Origin: Actinokineospora enzanensis DSM 44649
Lineage (GTDB): Bacteria; Actinomycetota; Actinomycetes; Mycobacteriales; Pseudonocardiaceae
NCBI RefSeq assembly: GCF_000374445.1
Contig: NZ_KB894415.1
Location: 62,001-126,000, forward strand
Length of the DNA: 64,000 nucleotides
Reading direction: 5' to 3'
Numbering within the stretch: the first letter of the stretch is position 1; each line of letters starts with the position of its first letter. Positions 29,007-37,608 of the stretch are shown here, piece by piece. Below the pieces are notes generated by a model. It had not been told where the DNA came from. It saw nothing but the letters and a program-made list of their open reading frames with translations, and did no database searches. The position numbers and the translations under genes were made by a program.

Positions 29007-30259
29007 GGGCGCAACACTTCCAGCCCGAGGAAGGGTCGCAGGGGTGCAGGCACCACAACGGACCCGTCCGCCTGCTGGTGGTTCTCCAGGATCGCCACGA
29101 TCCACCGGGTGGCGGCCAGCGTCCCGCTCACCGTCGCCACCGGTCGCGGTCTCCCGTTCCCGTCCGGATACCGCACGCCCAACCGTCGCCCTTGGAACGT
29201 CGTGTTGTTCGAAGTGGACGTCAGCTCCCGATAGGCCCGCTCCGCAGGAATCCAAGCCTCGCAATCGAACCGACGAGCCGCACTGACACCCAGCTCCCCC
29301 GTCGCCGTATCGACGACCCGATACGGCACCTCGATCTTCCCCAACATCCCGCGCTGCCACGCGAGCAACCGCCGGTGCTCCTCGCCTGCTTCCCCCGGCC
29401 TGCACCAGACGAACATCTCGACCATGTCGAACTGGCGTACCCGCAGGACACCCCGGGTGTCCCGACCATCCGACCCTGCCTCGCGCCGGAAGCAGGTCGA
29501 CCAGCCCGCGTAGCGGAGCGGACCGGCGGAAAGATCGAGGATCTCGTCCGCGTGGAAACCGGCCAAGGCGGTTTCCGGGCTACCGGCGAGGTATAGATCG
29601 TCGTCGCGGAGGTGATAGGTGTCGCCCGCGTAGGTACCGGGAAAACCGGCCGCTGCCATGACTTCCGGCCGAACCAGCACCGGCGGGATCACCAGCCGGA
29701 AGCCTGCGGCGGTGGCCTGCGCGACGGCCATGTTCACCAGGGCCAGCTGCAACTGCGCGCCGACGCCGATGAGAAAGGGGAAGCGCGGCCCGGCAACCTT
29801 CGTACCGCGTGCCATGTCCAGGGCGCCGAGTCGCACGCCCAGGTCCAGGTGATCGAGCGGCGTGAAGTCGAACTCGCGTGGAATACCCACCTGTTCCAGC
29901 ACCACGAAATCGTCCGAGCCGCCAACCGGGGCAGCCGGGTCTACGAGATTCGGGATGGCGCGGTGGGCCTCGGCAAAGGCCTGTTCGGCCGCCGCCAGCT
30001 CCGCCTCGACGACACCGGACTCCGCGGCCAACTCCCCGCCCATGGCCAACAGGGCCAAGCGCTCCGCGCCGACAGCGGCGGCGACCCGCCGACTCACCGC
30101 GTTCCGCTCGGCGCGCAGGCCGTTCACTCGGGAGAGCAACGCCCGCCGCCGCTCATCCGCGGACAGCAAGGCGTTCACGGCAGCCGGATCCTCACCGCGA
30201 GCTTGCTGAGAGAGCCGAACCCGCTCCGGATCCGCCCGCGGCACCTTGGGATCGATCAC
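29003..30259 (-). CDS. serS: Seryl-tRNA synthetase
   Basis: Charges tRNA-Ser with serine. At 418 aa it has the N-terminal tRNA-binding coiled coil (about 30-105), motif 2 ([20 protein letters not shown]) and motif 3 ([17 protein letters not shown]). The serine-recognising loop reads [11 protein letters not shown], where M. tuberculosis SerS has GTSEVPLAGYH, so the usual TxE is SxE. Other blocks ([33 protein letters not shown]) are canonical. Its neighbours match the mycobacterial serS-Rv3835-Rv3836 order, supporting a housekeeping role rather than a resistance paralogue. Confidence 0.95.
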   Translation of the reverse strand: MIDPKVPRADPERVRLSQQARGEDPAAVNALLSADERRRALLSRVNGLRAERNAVSRRVAAAVGAERLALLAMGGELAAESGVVEAELAAAEQAFAEAHRAIPNLVDPAAPVGGSDDFVVLEQVGIPREFDFTPLDHLDLGVRLGALDMARGTKVAGPRFPFLIGVGAQLQLALVNMAVAQATAAGFRLVIPPVLVRPEVMAAAGFPGTYAGDTYHLRDDDLYLAGSPETALAGFHADEILDLSAGPLRYAGWSTCFRREAGSDGRDTRGVLRVRQFDMVEMFVWCRPGEAGEEHRRLLAWQRGMLGKIEVPYRVVDTATGELGVSAARRFDCEAWIPAERAYRELTSTSNNTTFQGRRLGVRYPDGNGRPRPVATVSGTLAATRWIVAILENHQQADGSVVVPAPLRPFLGLEVLRP

Positions 30260-30268
30260 CGTGGGAAA

Positions 30269-30300
30269 GATCGCTCGACCGGGAACCCGGCCGAGCGACC
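30269..30300 (-). terminator. Hairpin terminator between the DUF350 gene and serS
   Basis: GATCGCTCGACCGGG pairs with CCCGGCCGAGCGACC (15 positions, two imperfect) around a 2-nt gap. Read on the minus strand, CTTTCCC follows. It lies 9 bp after the DUF350 stop and 10 bp before the serS start. Confidence 0.65.
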
Positions 30301-30308
30301 CCGAAACC

Positions 30309-30779
30309 CTACGAGATGGCCACGGCCACGATCAGGCCGAGCGCGATGTGCACCGCCGCGACCACGATGCTGGCGGGCGCGAACTCCTCGTGCTCGATGG
30401 TGGCGCCCACGTCCAGCCGGGTGACCCACTCCAGCGTCCGCACCGCCAGCACCTGCACGATGATCCCGATCAGGCCGTAGACCACCGAGGTGATCAGGCC
30501 CGCGGTCAGGTCGCTGGCCGAGCTGAAGATCGCCACCACGATGATCAGCGCCATGCTGAGCATGCCGGAGGCGGTCACGATCACCGCGTTCGGCTTGCCG
30601 GTGCGGACCAGTTCGGAGAGCTTGCCCGGGGTGGTCCAGTCGATCGCGTAGAAGCCGATCAGCATCAGGACGAGCCCGACGATGGCGTAGAGGGCGATCG
30701 CGCCGATGCCCCTGCCGAGTTCGCCGCCGAAGCCCGCGGGCAGGGCCGCGTTCGACACCGCGGCGAGATGAGTGGTCAC
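30309..30779 (-). CDS. DUF350-family membrane protein (YjfL-like)
   Basis: A 156-residue membrane protein with four hydrophobic helices: [60 protein letters not shown] and [22 protein letters not shown]350 proteins are built from two such helix pairs. GTG 30779 has GGAGG five bases upstream. It follows the YgiC-like gene by 57 bp in the same direction. In E. coli, DUF350 protein YjfL is encoded beside YjfC (GSP-synthase-like) and YjfM (DUF1190); the same trio is seen here. Function in the membrane unknown. Confidence 0.88.
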   Translation of the reverse strand: MTTHLAAVSNAALPAGFGGELGRGIGAIALYAIVGLVLMLIGFYAIDWTTPGKLSELVRTGKPNAVIVTASGMLSMALIIVVAIFSSASDLTAGLITSVVYGLIGIIVQVLAVRTLEWVTRLDVGATIEHEEFAPASIVVAAVHIALGLIVAVAIS

Positions 30780-30836
30780 GAGTCCTCCATGGTCGAACGG
30801 GGTGCTATCGGGTCACAGGTCATCGGGGGCACCGGT

Positions 30837-32000
30837 TCACTGCGGGATCCGGTGCGGGACGAAGGCGGCGCCGTCATCGGTGACCAGGCCCGCGGTCTCC
30901 CGGATGCCCAGGCCCGCGGCACTGTCGCCGACGATCCAGGCACCCAGCGCCGGGCGGTAGCCGTCGAACTCCGGGAGCGGGTCGAAGGCCTGGTAGACGA
31001 AGCCTTCCTCGCCGTAGACGCCACCGGTCTGGGTCTCGTAGCCGGTGGCCACGATCTGGATGTTGCTGCCCTCCCGGCCCAGCTTCGGCTTGCGCACGTA
31101 CTCGGTGAGCAGGCCCGGCTCGTCCAGGAACGCGGGCAGCAGGTTGGGGTGGCCGGGATACATCTCCCACAGCACGGCCAGGATCGCCTTGTTCGACAGC
31201 AGCATCTTCCACAGCGGCTCCACCCACAGGGTGCGCGGCAGGGACTCGACGACGCGCTTGCCGAACTCCTCGGCGACCACCCACTCCCACGGGTAGAGCT
31301 TGAGCACGGTGGCCATCGGCGACTCGGCGAGGTCGACGAACCGCTCCAGGACGCTGTCCCAGCCGATCTCCTCGATGGCCAGGCCGATGGTGTCCAGGCC
31401 TGCCTCGGCCGCGGTCTCCTGCAGGTACGCGGTGGTCAGGTGGTCCTCGCCGGTGGGATCGGCGGACGACCAGGTGAAGTGCACCTCGCCGGAGGGCAAC
31501 AGGTCGGTGACCTCGCTCCAGCGCTCGACCAGCTTCTCGTGGATCGAGTTCCACTGGTCGTCGTCCGGGAACACGTCGGTCTTCCAGTACCACTGCACGA
31601 CCGCCGCCTCCAGCAGCGAGGTCGGGGTGTCGGCGTTGTACTCCAGCAGCCGGGCCGGGCCGGAGCCGTCGTAGCGCAGGTCGAAGCGGCCGTACACGTG
31701 CGGGTCGCGGCGCTTCCAGGACTCGGCGATGTGCGGCCACACCCACTCGGGGATGCCGAAGTCGCGGTAGCGCTCGGTCAGCACGATGTTGTCGACCGCC
31801 TCCAGGCACATCGAGTGCAGCAGCTCGACGTCGGCCTCGATGGAGAGGATCTCGGACATATCGAACGTGTAGTGCACCGACTCGTCCCAGTAGGGGCGCA
31901 CGCCCCCGCCGCCGTAGCGGGCCGGGGTGCCGAAGACCAGCCCCTGCGACTCGATCCGCGCGCGCCAGTCGGGTCGGGGAGTGGACCGTTCGCGACGCAC
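30837..32000 (-). CDS. Glutathionylspermidine synthase-like ATP-grasp amidoligase (YgiC/YjfC)
   Basis: Predicted ATP-dependent C-N ligase joining a small amine or amino acid to a peptide. The 387-residue protein follows the C-terminal synthetase domain of glutathionylspermidine synthase. It has LEYNADTPTSLLEAAVVQW (about 118-136), EPLWKMLLSNKAILAVLWEM (about 285-305), HPNLLPAFLDE, and the ATP-binding VRKPKLGREGSNI. The N-terminal amidase domain of bifunctional E. coli Gss is absent, as in YgiC/YjfC. It starts at GTG 32000, one base after the DUF1190-like gene's stop. True glutathionylspermidine production is unlikely in actinomycetes, so the substrate is open. Confidence 0.9.
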   Translation of the reverse strand: MRRERSTPRPDWRARIESQGLVFGTPARYGGGGVRPYWDESVHYTFDMSEILSIEADVELLHSMCLEAVDNIVLTERYRDFGIPEWVWPHIAESWKRRDPHVYGRFDLRYDGSGPARLLEYNADTPTSLLEAAVVQWYWKTDVFPDDDQWNSIHEKLVERWSEVTDLLPSGEVHFTWSSADPTGEDHLTTAYLQETAAEAGLDTIGLAIEEIGWDSVLERFVDLAESPMATVLKLYPWEWVVAEEFGKRVVESLPRTLWVEPLWKMLLSNKAILAVLWEMYPGHPNLLPAFLDEPGLLTEYVRKPKLGREGSNIQIVATGYETQTGGVYGEEGFVYQAFDPLPEFDGYRPALGAWIVGDSAAGLGIRETAGLVTDDGAAFVPHRIPQ

Positions 32001-32001
32001 C

Positions 32002-32790
32002 TCAGCTGCCCCCGCTCTTGCCGCCGCTGCTGACCCCGAGACCGCCCCGCGAGACGGTCTTACCGGAGCTGGTCTTCACCGTCGCGCCGCTGGACGGGGC
32101 CACGTAGCTACCGCCGGTCACGTGCTGGCCGACCGAGCCGGAGCCGCCGTAGTTGTAGCGGTAGGAGCTGCCGCCGATGTAGATGAAGCCACCGCTGGAG
32201 TAGCCGCCGTGCGCGGTGGCGTAGCCGTCGTCGCAGTAGTCGTCGTCGACGACCACGCCGTTCTTGTCGGTGCAGTGCGCGGTCACGTCGTCCGGTGTGG
32301 ACGCGGCGTAGATCACCGCGACCAGGGCCACAACGCCGACGGTGACGCCGGTGCCGATCAGGATCCGCTTGCGGAGCTTGCGCTTGCGCTCGACTTCGGC
32401 CCGCTCGGCGTCCTCGGCCTCCCGCTGCTTGCGCAGCGCGTCTCGACGGGCGCGTTGCTCGGCGACCGAGGGTTTCTTGGTCCGGGTGTTCTCGTCCTGG
32501 TAGCTGACCGACCCGCGCTTACGCGGCTCGTCCTCGTCGGGCGCCTCGGCGGTGGGCAGCTCGACCGTCTTGTCGACGCCGTCGTCGGTGCTGTCCGCGG
32601 CGGCGTTGTCGGCCGTGGCGTTGTCGAGGGTCGCGGCGTGGCAGGCGTCACCCTCCGAACCCGCCGAGATGCCGGTGCCGAGCCGAACCGTGTCGTCGGC
32701 GTCCGGCACGCCCTCGACCTGGGGTTTCCCCTGCTCCGCTGGCACGTCCGGCCGTTCGTCGGAGTTCTTGGGCCTGTCGTTGTCAGTCAT
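32002..32790 (-). CDS. Membrane-anchored protein with Gly/Ser/Tyr-rich tail (YgiB/DUF1190-like position)
   Basis: A 262-residue protein with three parts. First is an acidic, low-complexity cytoplasmic region to about residue 100, then a highly charged helix (AEQRARRDALRKQREAEDAE) and one membrane span (ILIGTGVTVGVVALVAVIYA). The external domain starts with AHCTDKNGVVVDDDYCDDG, two Cys that may form a disulphide, and ends in a flexible tail (GGYSSGGFIYIGGSSYRYNY, then SSGATVKTSSGKTVSRGG). Similar Cys/Asp motifs and Gly-rich tails occur in YgiB/YjfM proteins paired with YgiC/YjfC. The resemblance is partial; I call it by motif and gene order. Confidence 0.7.
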   Translation of the reverse strand: MTDNDRPKNSDERPDVPAEQGKPQVEGVPDADDTVRLGTGISAGSEGDACHAATLDNATADNAAADSTDDGVDKTVELPTAEAPDEDEPRKRGSVSYQDENTRTKKPSVAEQRARRDALRKQREAEDAERAEVERKRKLRKRILIGTGVTVGVVALVAVIYAASTPDDVTAHCTDKNGVVVDDDYCDDGYATAHGGYSSGGFIYIGGSSYRYNYGGSGSVGQHVTGGSYVAPSSGATVKTSSGKTVSRGGLGVSSGGKSGGS

Positions 32791-32923
32791 GCACCACTCC
32801 CGGCGCGAACCCTAACTGACCAGTGCCGTTGGCACCGGATGTTTGTCCTGATCGCAACCTGGCGTCGCTCCTGTTCCGCTCCCGTGACCGCGCCCGGCTG
32901 GTGGACACGGCATCATGGAGTAG

Positions 32924-33907
32924 ATGTCTGGACGCGGCGACTGGTTTCGGTCGAATGACAGCACGGCGAGGACCCGGCTGATGATGGCCGGTGCCTTCGT
33001 CGGCTCGCTGCTGCTGTTGGGCACCAGCACGGTGTTCTCCTGGCCGGTCGCGGTCGGCAACGCGCCGATCACCGTCGAGGAGGAACGCGCGCTGGCGTTC
33101 GACGCCCCCACCGGCAGCTGTCTGACGTGGACTCCCCCGGAGGGCGCGGACATGAAGCGGGTGGACTGCGCCCAGCCGCACCTGTTCGAGGTCACCAGCA
33201 ACGTCGACATCTCGGCCGACTACCCGGCGAACAGCCCGGTCCCCGAGGTGTCCCGCTGGCACGACATCGCCAAGCAGAAGTGCACCCCCGGCGCCACCGC
33301 GTACCTGGGCGGCACCCTCGACCCGTTCGGCCGGTACACCATCAGCGCCCTCAAACCGACCGACCCGCAGTGGCAGGACGGCGACCGCAAACTCCGCTGC
33401 GGCCTACAGCGAATGGCCCCCTCCGGCGGCCTGCTCGCCAGCAGCGGCACCGCCGCCCACCAGGACCAGTCCAATGTGCACGACCCGGGCACCTGCCTCG
33501 CCCTACTGGACAACCAGAAAATCGGCGACCCGATCCCGTGCGACCGCTCACACGCCTACGAGATCGTCGGCAACGTCGACCTCGGCCCCGCCTTCCCGGG
33601 CGATTACCCGACAAAGGACGCACAAGCGGACAAGGCAAACGAACTGTGCGCGGCGGTCACCAACGAGTACACCGGCGGTGCCGACCTGGCGGCCAAGGGC
33701 CTGACGCCCTACCCGGACACCCTGGAACAGGAAAGCTGGGCGGCCGGATCGCGCAAGGTCGACTGCAAGGTAGGCGCCAAACTGCCGGACGGCTCCGGAC
33801 TGGCCCCGATCACGAACAGCGTGCGCGGTTCCGGCACCGAGGGCAGCCCCGCCCCGCCGGTACCGACCGAGCCCACCACCACCTCCGGCACCCCGGCAGG
33901 CGGCTGA
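32924..33907 (+). CDS. Septum-formation family protein (Rv3835-like)
   Basis: A 327-residue membrane-anchored protein: one N-terminal helix (LMMAGAFVGSLLLLGTSTVF, about 18-37), then two extracytoplasmic Septum_form-type modules. Each module has paired Cys and a conserved CxxPHxxEV-like segment: GSCLTWTPP...VDCAQPHLFEVTSNVD in the first, and GTCLALLDN...IPCDRSHAYEIVGNVD in the second. The C-terminus is a Pro/Thr-rich tail. M. tuberculosis Rv3835 has the same position after serS. Its exact role at the septum is not established. GGAG four to seven bases before ATG 32924 supports the start. It is divergent from the YgiB-like gene, with 133 bp between them for two promoters. Confidence 0.83.
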   Translation: MSGRGDWFRSNDSTARTRLMMAGAFVGSLLLLGTSTVFSWPVAVGNAPITVEEERALAFDAPTGSCLTWTPPEGADMKRVDCAQPHLFEVTSNVDISADYPANSPVPEVSRWHDIAKQKCTPGATAYLGGTLDPFGRYTISALKPTDPQWQDGDRKLRCGLQRMAPSGGLLASSGTAAHQDQSNVHDPGTCLALLDNQKIGDPIPCDRSHAYEIVGNVDLGPAFPGDYPTKDAQADKANELCAAVTNEYTGGADLAAKGLTPYPDTLEQESWAAGSRKVDCKVGAKLPDGSGLAPITNSVRGSGTEGSPAPPVPTEPTTTSGTPAGG

Positions 33908-33909
33908 CG

Positions 33910-34257
33910 GTGATCGAGATGTCGCGGACCAGATTCGAGGAACTGGTCGCCGACGCACTGGACGAGATCCCACCCGGCTTCGCCCGAGCCATGGACAACG
34001 TGGTGGTCCTGGTCGAAGACCGCGACCCGAACGACCCGACCCTGCTCGGGCTCTACCACGGGATCGCGCTGACCGAGCGGACCTCGCATTACAGCGGGGC
34101 ACTGCCGGACCGGATCTTCATCTACCGGGAGGCGATCCTGGACATCTGCGACACCGAGGACGATGTCGTGGAGGAGGTCGCGGTCACCGTGGTGCATGAG
34201 ATCGCCCACCACTTCGGCCTGGATGATGACCGATTGCATGAACTCGGGTGGGGCTGA
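33910..34257 (+). CDS. Minimal zincin-like metallopeptidase family protein (Rv3836-like)
   Basis: A 115-residue protein of the small zincin family with the zinc motif VVHEIAHHFGLDDDRLHELGW near the C-terminus (HExxH plus a third acidic or His ligand). It also has the family's conserved middle (AMDNVVVLVEDRDPND, then LLGLYHGIALTERT). GTG 33910 or ATG 33919 may be the start; it follows the septum-formation gene by two bases, so both are one operon, as Rv3835-Rv3836 are in mycobacteria. Peptidase activity in this family is predicted from the motif. Substrate unknown. Confidence 0.9.
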   Translation: MIEMSRTRFEELVADALDEIPPGFARAMDNVVVLVEDRDPNDPTLLGLYHGIALTERTSHYSGALPDRIFIYREAILDICDTEDDVVEEVAVTVVHEIAHHFGLDDDRLHELGWG

Positions 34258-34267
34258 GCGCAGATGA

Positions 34268-34295
34268 GGTGGGCAGCGAAATCCGTCTGCCCACC
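34268..34295. terminator. Bidirectional hairpin between the zincin and RtcB genes
   Basis: GGTGGGCAG and CTGCCCACC form a perfect 9-bp stem with a 10-nt loop in the 58-bp gap between two convergent genes. Confidence 0.65.
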
Positions 34296-34315
34296 CCACC
34301 GCTCGCCAGTTGGTC

Positions 34316-35494
34316 TCAACCCTTGACGCAGATGACCTGCTTCAGCTTCGCGACGATCTCGACCAGGTCGTCCTGAGCGCGGATCACCTCGTCGATGTCC
34401 TTGTAGGCGCCCGGGATCTCGTCGACCACGCCGCTGTCCTTTCGGCATTCCACGCCCCGGGTCTGCTCGGCCAGGTCCTCGGGCGTGAACTGCTTGCGGG
34501 CCTTGTTGCGCGACATCCGGCGGCCCGCGCCGTGGGAGGCCGACTCGAACGAGTCCGGGTTGCCGAGGCCGCGGACGATGTACGAGCCGGTGCCCATCGA
34601 GCCCGGGATGATGCCCAGGTCGCCCAGCCCCGCGCGGATCGCGCCCTTGCGGGTGACCAGGACTTCCTCGCCGAAATGCAGTTCCTCGGCCACGTAGTTG
34701 TGGTGCGCGGAGATCGGGTCGTCGAACTTGACCTGTGGGAAGTTGCGGCGCAGGACGTCGCACACCAGCCGCAGCATGACGGTGCGGTTGCGGCGGGCGT
34801 AGTCCTGGGCCCAGTACAGGTCGTGTCGGTAGGCGGCCATCTGCGGGGTGTCCGCGATGAACACGGCCAGGTCGGGGTCCGGCAGCGCCTGGTTGTGCGC
34901 GAGGCCGCGGGCGACCTCGATGTGGTGCTGGGCCAGGATGTTGCCGATACCGCGGGAACCCGAGTGCAGCATCACCCAGACCTGCCCGGTGGTGTCCAGG
35001 CAGATCTCGATGAAATGGTTTCCGCCGCCCAGGGTGCCCATTTGGTTGACCGCCTTGGCGCTGTTCGCCCGGACCGTCGGGGTCAGGTCATCGAATGCCT
35101 TCCAGAACCGTTCCCAGTCCTTCGCGTCACGGTTGTTGAAAGCTGCTTCCTTGTGCGCGCCGAAACCGACCGGGATCGCCTTCTCCAGCCGCGAGCGCAG
35201 TGGCGCCAGGGTGGCGGGCAGGTCGTCGGCGGTCAGCGAGGTGCGTACCGCGGTCATCCCGCAGCCGATGTCGACGCCGACCGCGGCCGGGGAAACCGCG
35301 CCGCGCATGGCGATCACCGAGCCGACGGTGGCGCCCATTCCATAGTGGACGTCGGGCATGACGGCCACGTGCTTGAAGGTCCACGGCAGCGCGGCGATAT
35401 TGTGCAGTTGCCGCATCGCCTGGTCCTCGACCCCCGCGGGGTCGGCCCAGAGTCGAATATCGACGTGTGCACCGGTAATCGTGGTCGCTGCCAT
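34316..35494 (-). CDS. rtcB: RtcB-family RNA-splicing ligase
   Basis: GTP- and Mn-dependent ligase joining 2',3'-cyclic phosphate or 3'-phosphate RNA ends to 5'-OH ends, for RNA repair. All key motifs are visible in 392 aa: VGVDIGCGMTAV with the metal Cys (about 72-83), MGTLGGGNHFIEI, VMLHSGSRGIGN, SAHHNYVAEE and the guanylylated His region SHGAGRRMSR. The length is that of the shorter bacterial RtcB subgroup. No RtcA or RtcR neighbour is present. It stands alone between a convergent zincin and an AurF-like gene transcribed in the same direction 54 bp upstream. Confidence 0.94.
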   Translation of the reverse strand: MAATTITGAHVDIRLWADPAGVEDQAMRQLHNIAALPWTFKHVAVMPDVHYGMGATVGSVIAMRGAVSPAAVGVDIGCGMTAVRTSLTADDLPATLAPLRSRLEKAIPVGFGAHKEAAFNNRDAKDWERFWKAFDDLTPTVRANSAKAVNQMGTLGGGNHFIEICLDTTGQVWVMLHSGSRGIGNILAQHHIEVARGLAHNQALPDPDLAVFIADTPQMAAYRHDLYWAQDYARRNRTVMLRLVCDVLRRNFPQVKFDDPISAHHNYVAEELHFGEEVLVTRKGAIRAGLGDLGIIPGSMGTGSYIVRGLGNPDSFESASHGAGRRMSRNKARKQFTPEDLAEQTRGVECRKDSGVVDEIPGAYKDIDEVIRAQDDLVEIVAKLKQVICVKG

Positions 35495-35548
35495 GCCGCC
35501 AAGGTTAGGGCCCGACCTCGGCGAACTCCAACGATTATCGGCAGGCTA

Positions 35549-36448
35549 TTAGGGCGCCAATCCGGCCCGACGCCACACGGCCGCGCTCGGTCCGCCGATA
35601 AGATCGGTCTCGCGCAGGAAGGCAACGACCTTCTCGGTCATCCACCGCCGGGTCTCCCGGAAATACGGATTCGCCCGGGCGACCGCGCGGCCGACCCGCG
35701 GGTCGATGCCGACCGAGCGGTAGACCCGCGGGTGGACCAGGGCATCCACGACCGAGACGGCGGTGGCGGCGGTCGCCAGCCGGTGCCACTCCCGCTGTGC
35801 GCGGCCAAGCTTCGGCACCGAGCGGACCACCTCCTCGCGCGCGTACCGCACGTGCCGGGCCTCTTCGACCACGTGGATGCGGTTGACCATGCGGATCAGC
35901 GGCTGGATCTCCGGATCGTCCATCATGGCCCGCTGCAACCGGTCCGTGGCCTCCTCGGCGACGAGCACCGAGGCGAACATGGACGGGCCGCCCGCGATCG
36001 CCTTGTAGTAGCGGCCGAGCTTGTGCAGCAGCCTGCCGGGACCGTAGTTGGGCACCCCGAGCCGCTCGATGGCCTTGGCGAACATGATCGAGTGCCGGGT
36101 CTCGTCGCCCACCTCGGTCAGCGCGTACTGGGCGTGCGCGCTGCGCGGGTCCAGGTCGTAGGCGTACCGGACCAGCAGCTGCATCAGGATGATCTCGAAC
36201 CAGAGTCCCACGCCTGCGATGCTGGCGATCTCGTGCTTGGACAGCTCGATCTGCTGTTCCGGGGTCAAGTTCCGCCACAGGTCGGTGCCGTAGAGAGACA
36301 CCCGCTCCAACGGCATGTACGCCTTGGTCGGGTCGAGTGGGGCCTGCCAGTCGATGTCCAGGTGGGGGTCGTACGAGGTCCGCGCGGACGCGTCCAGCAG
36401 CCGGGAGCCGACCACCTCGGCGTCCTTCGCGCGTAATTCCCGGACCAT
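35549..36448 (-). CDS. AurF-like diiron oxygenase
   Basis: Predicted non-haem diiron protein of the p-aminobenzoate N-oxygenase (AurF) family. The helical core carries repeated metal-ligand motifs: KHEIASIAGVGLWFE, EVGDETRHSIMFAKAIERLG (ExxRH) and IHVVEEARHVRYAREEV (EExRH). The 299-residue length and the DPHLDIDWQAPLD opening are typical. ATG 36448 is chosen because GGGAGG lies six bases upstream. AurF makes nitro-aromatics, but most genomic homologues have unknown substrates; no biosynthetic cluster lies nearby except a divergent SDR. The role is open. Confidence 0.87.
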   Translation of the reverse strand: MVRELRAKDAEVVGSRLLDASARTSYDPHLDIDWQAPLDPTKAYMPLERVSLYGTDLWRNLTPEQQIELSKHEIASIAGVGLWFEIILMQLLVRYAYDLDPRSAHAQYALTEVGDETRHSIMFAKAIERLGVPNYGPGRLLHKLGRYYKAIAGGPSMFASVLVAEEATDRLQRAMMDDPEIQPLIRMVNRIHVVEEARHVRYAREEVVRSVPKLGRAQREWHRLATAATAVSVVDALVHPRVYRSVGIDPRVGRAVARANPYFRETRRWMTEKVVAFLRETDLIGGPSAAVWRRAGLAP

Positions 36449-36570
36449 GGCCACCCTCCCTGATGTTACGGCAGGTAACAGTTACTTCTCGTCCAGGCTG
36501 GCGACCGAACGCCTCCTTGTCAAGAGCGATCACCGGCGGACCACCTCGTCGGCCACTACCGTCGAAGGAC

Positions 36571-37533
36571 ATGGGCACAGCAACGAAACTGCTGGACACG
36601 GTGCTCGACCGCGCGGTGGTCCCGGGCTACAGCAAGATCGGCTACGCGGTGCGCCGCCGGTTCTGGCCCGCCGACCCGGCGCCGGACTCGCTGGTCGGGC
36701 GGGTCGCGGTGGTCACCGGCGCCAACTCCGGACTGGGCAAGGCGACGGTCGCGGGCCTGGCCGGGCTGGGCGCGACGGTGGTCATGGTGGTCCGCGACCT
36801 GGAGAAGGGCGAACGCGCCCGGCGGGAGATCGTCGAGCAGCTGCCGGACGCGCGGCTGGAGCTGGGCGAGTGCGATGTGTCGAGCCTGGCGAGCGTGCGC
36901 GCGTTCGCCGAGGCGTTCCTGGCCGAGCACGAGCGGCTCGATGTGCTGATCCACAACGCGGGCGCGCTGCCGCCCGAGCGCGCGGAGACCCGGGAGGGCC
37001 ACGAAGTCGCGTTCGCCACGCACGTGCTCGGCCCGTTCCTGCTCACCGGCCTGCTCCGGCCCGCGCTGGTCCCAGGCCCGGGGCGGGTGGTGTTCGTGAC
37101 CTCGGGCGGTATGTACGCGGCCCGCCTGCACGGCGAGGACCCGCAGTACAGGCATGGCGAGTACTCCGGCGGCAAAGCGTACGCCCGCACCAAGCGCATG
37201 CAGGTGGTGCTCGCCGAGCAGTGGGCACGCAGGCTGGTCGACGAGGGCGTGGTCGTGCACAGCACGCACCCCGGCTGGGCCGCCACCCCGGGCGTGTCCG
37301 GGTCGCTGCCCGGCTTCGACCGGGTGATGGGTCCGCTGCTGCGCTCCCCCGAACAGGGCGCGGACACGATCGTCTGGCTGGCCGCCGCCGACGCGCCGGG
37401 TCACTCGACCGGGGAATTCTGGCATGACCGGCGGACCCGGCCCACGCACTACCTGCCGTGGCAGCACGACGACCCGCGCGACCGCAAGCGCCTGTGGGAG
37501 TCGTGTGTTCGGGAGACCGACCTGGCGGTGTGA
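36571..37533 (+). CDS. SDR-family oxidoreductase (retinol-dehydrogenase-like)
   Basis: NAD(P)-dependent short-chain dehydrogenase of 320 aa. After a 45-residue N-terminal extension comes the Rossmann motif VAVVTGANSGLGKATVAGL (about 48-66), then VIHNAGALPP-like LIHNAGALPPERAE, VVFVTSGGMYA with the catalytic Ser, and YSGGKAYARTKRMQVVLAE with the YxxxK. The extended N-terminus and WHDRRTRPTHYL C-terminus are shared with actinobacterial 'WW-domain/retinol dehydrogenase-like' SDRs. It is divergent from the AurF-like gene with 122 bp between. Substrate unknown. Confidence 0.88.
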   Translation: MGTATKLLDTVLDRAVVPGYSKIGYAVRRRFWPADPAPDSLVGRVAVVTGANSGLGKATVAGLAGLGATVVMVVRDLEKGERARREIVEQLPDARLELGECDVSSLASVRAFAEAFLAEHERLDVLIHNAGALPPERAETREGHEVAFATHVLGPFLLTGLLRPALVPGPGRVVFVTSGGMYAARLHGEDPQYRHGEYSGGKAYARTKRMQVVLAEQWARRLVDEGVVVHSTHPGWAATPGVSGSLPGFDRVMGPLLRSPEQGADTIVWLAAADAPGHSTGEFWHDRRTRPTHYLPWQHDDPRDRKRLWESCVRETDLAV

Positions 37534-37608
37534 CACCCACCGGGGCGCCTTGCCCGGTCGGGTGACGGCCGGATTGCGGGTAAACAAATCCCGTCTGACG
37601 CTCGGACC

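Noticed and set aside
29003-30259. Antibiotic-resistance SerS paralogue rather than the housekeeping enzyme
   Set aside because: Gene order with the septum-formation and zincin genes matches the mycobacterial housekeeping serS, so this stays only a point to check.
37534-37608. Possible c-di-AMP (ydaO) riboswitch before the glucosaminidase gene
   Set aside because: The gap is only 75 bp, too short for that class, and its conserved blocks are absent.
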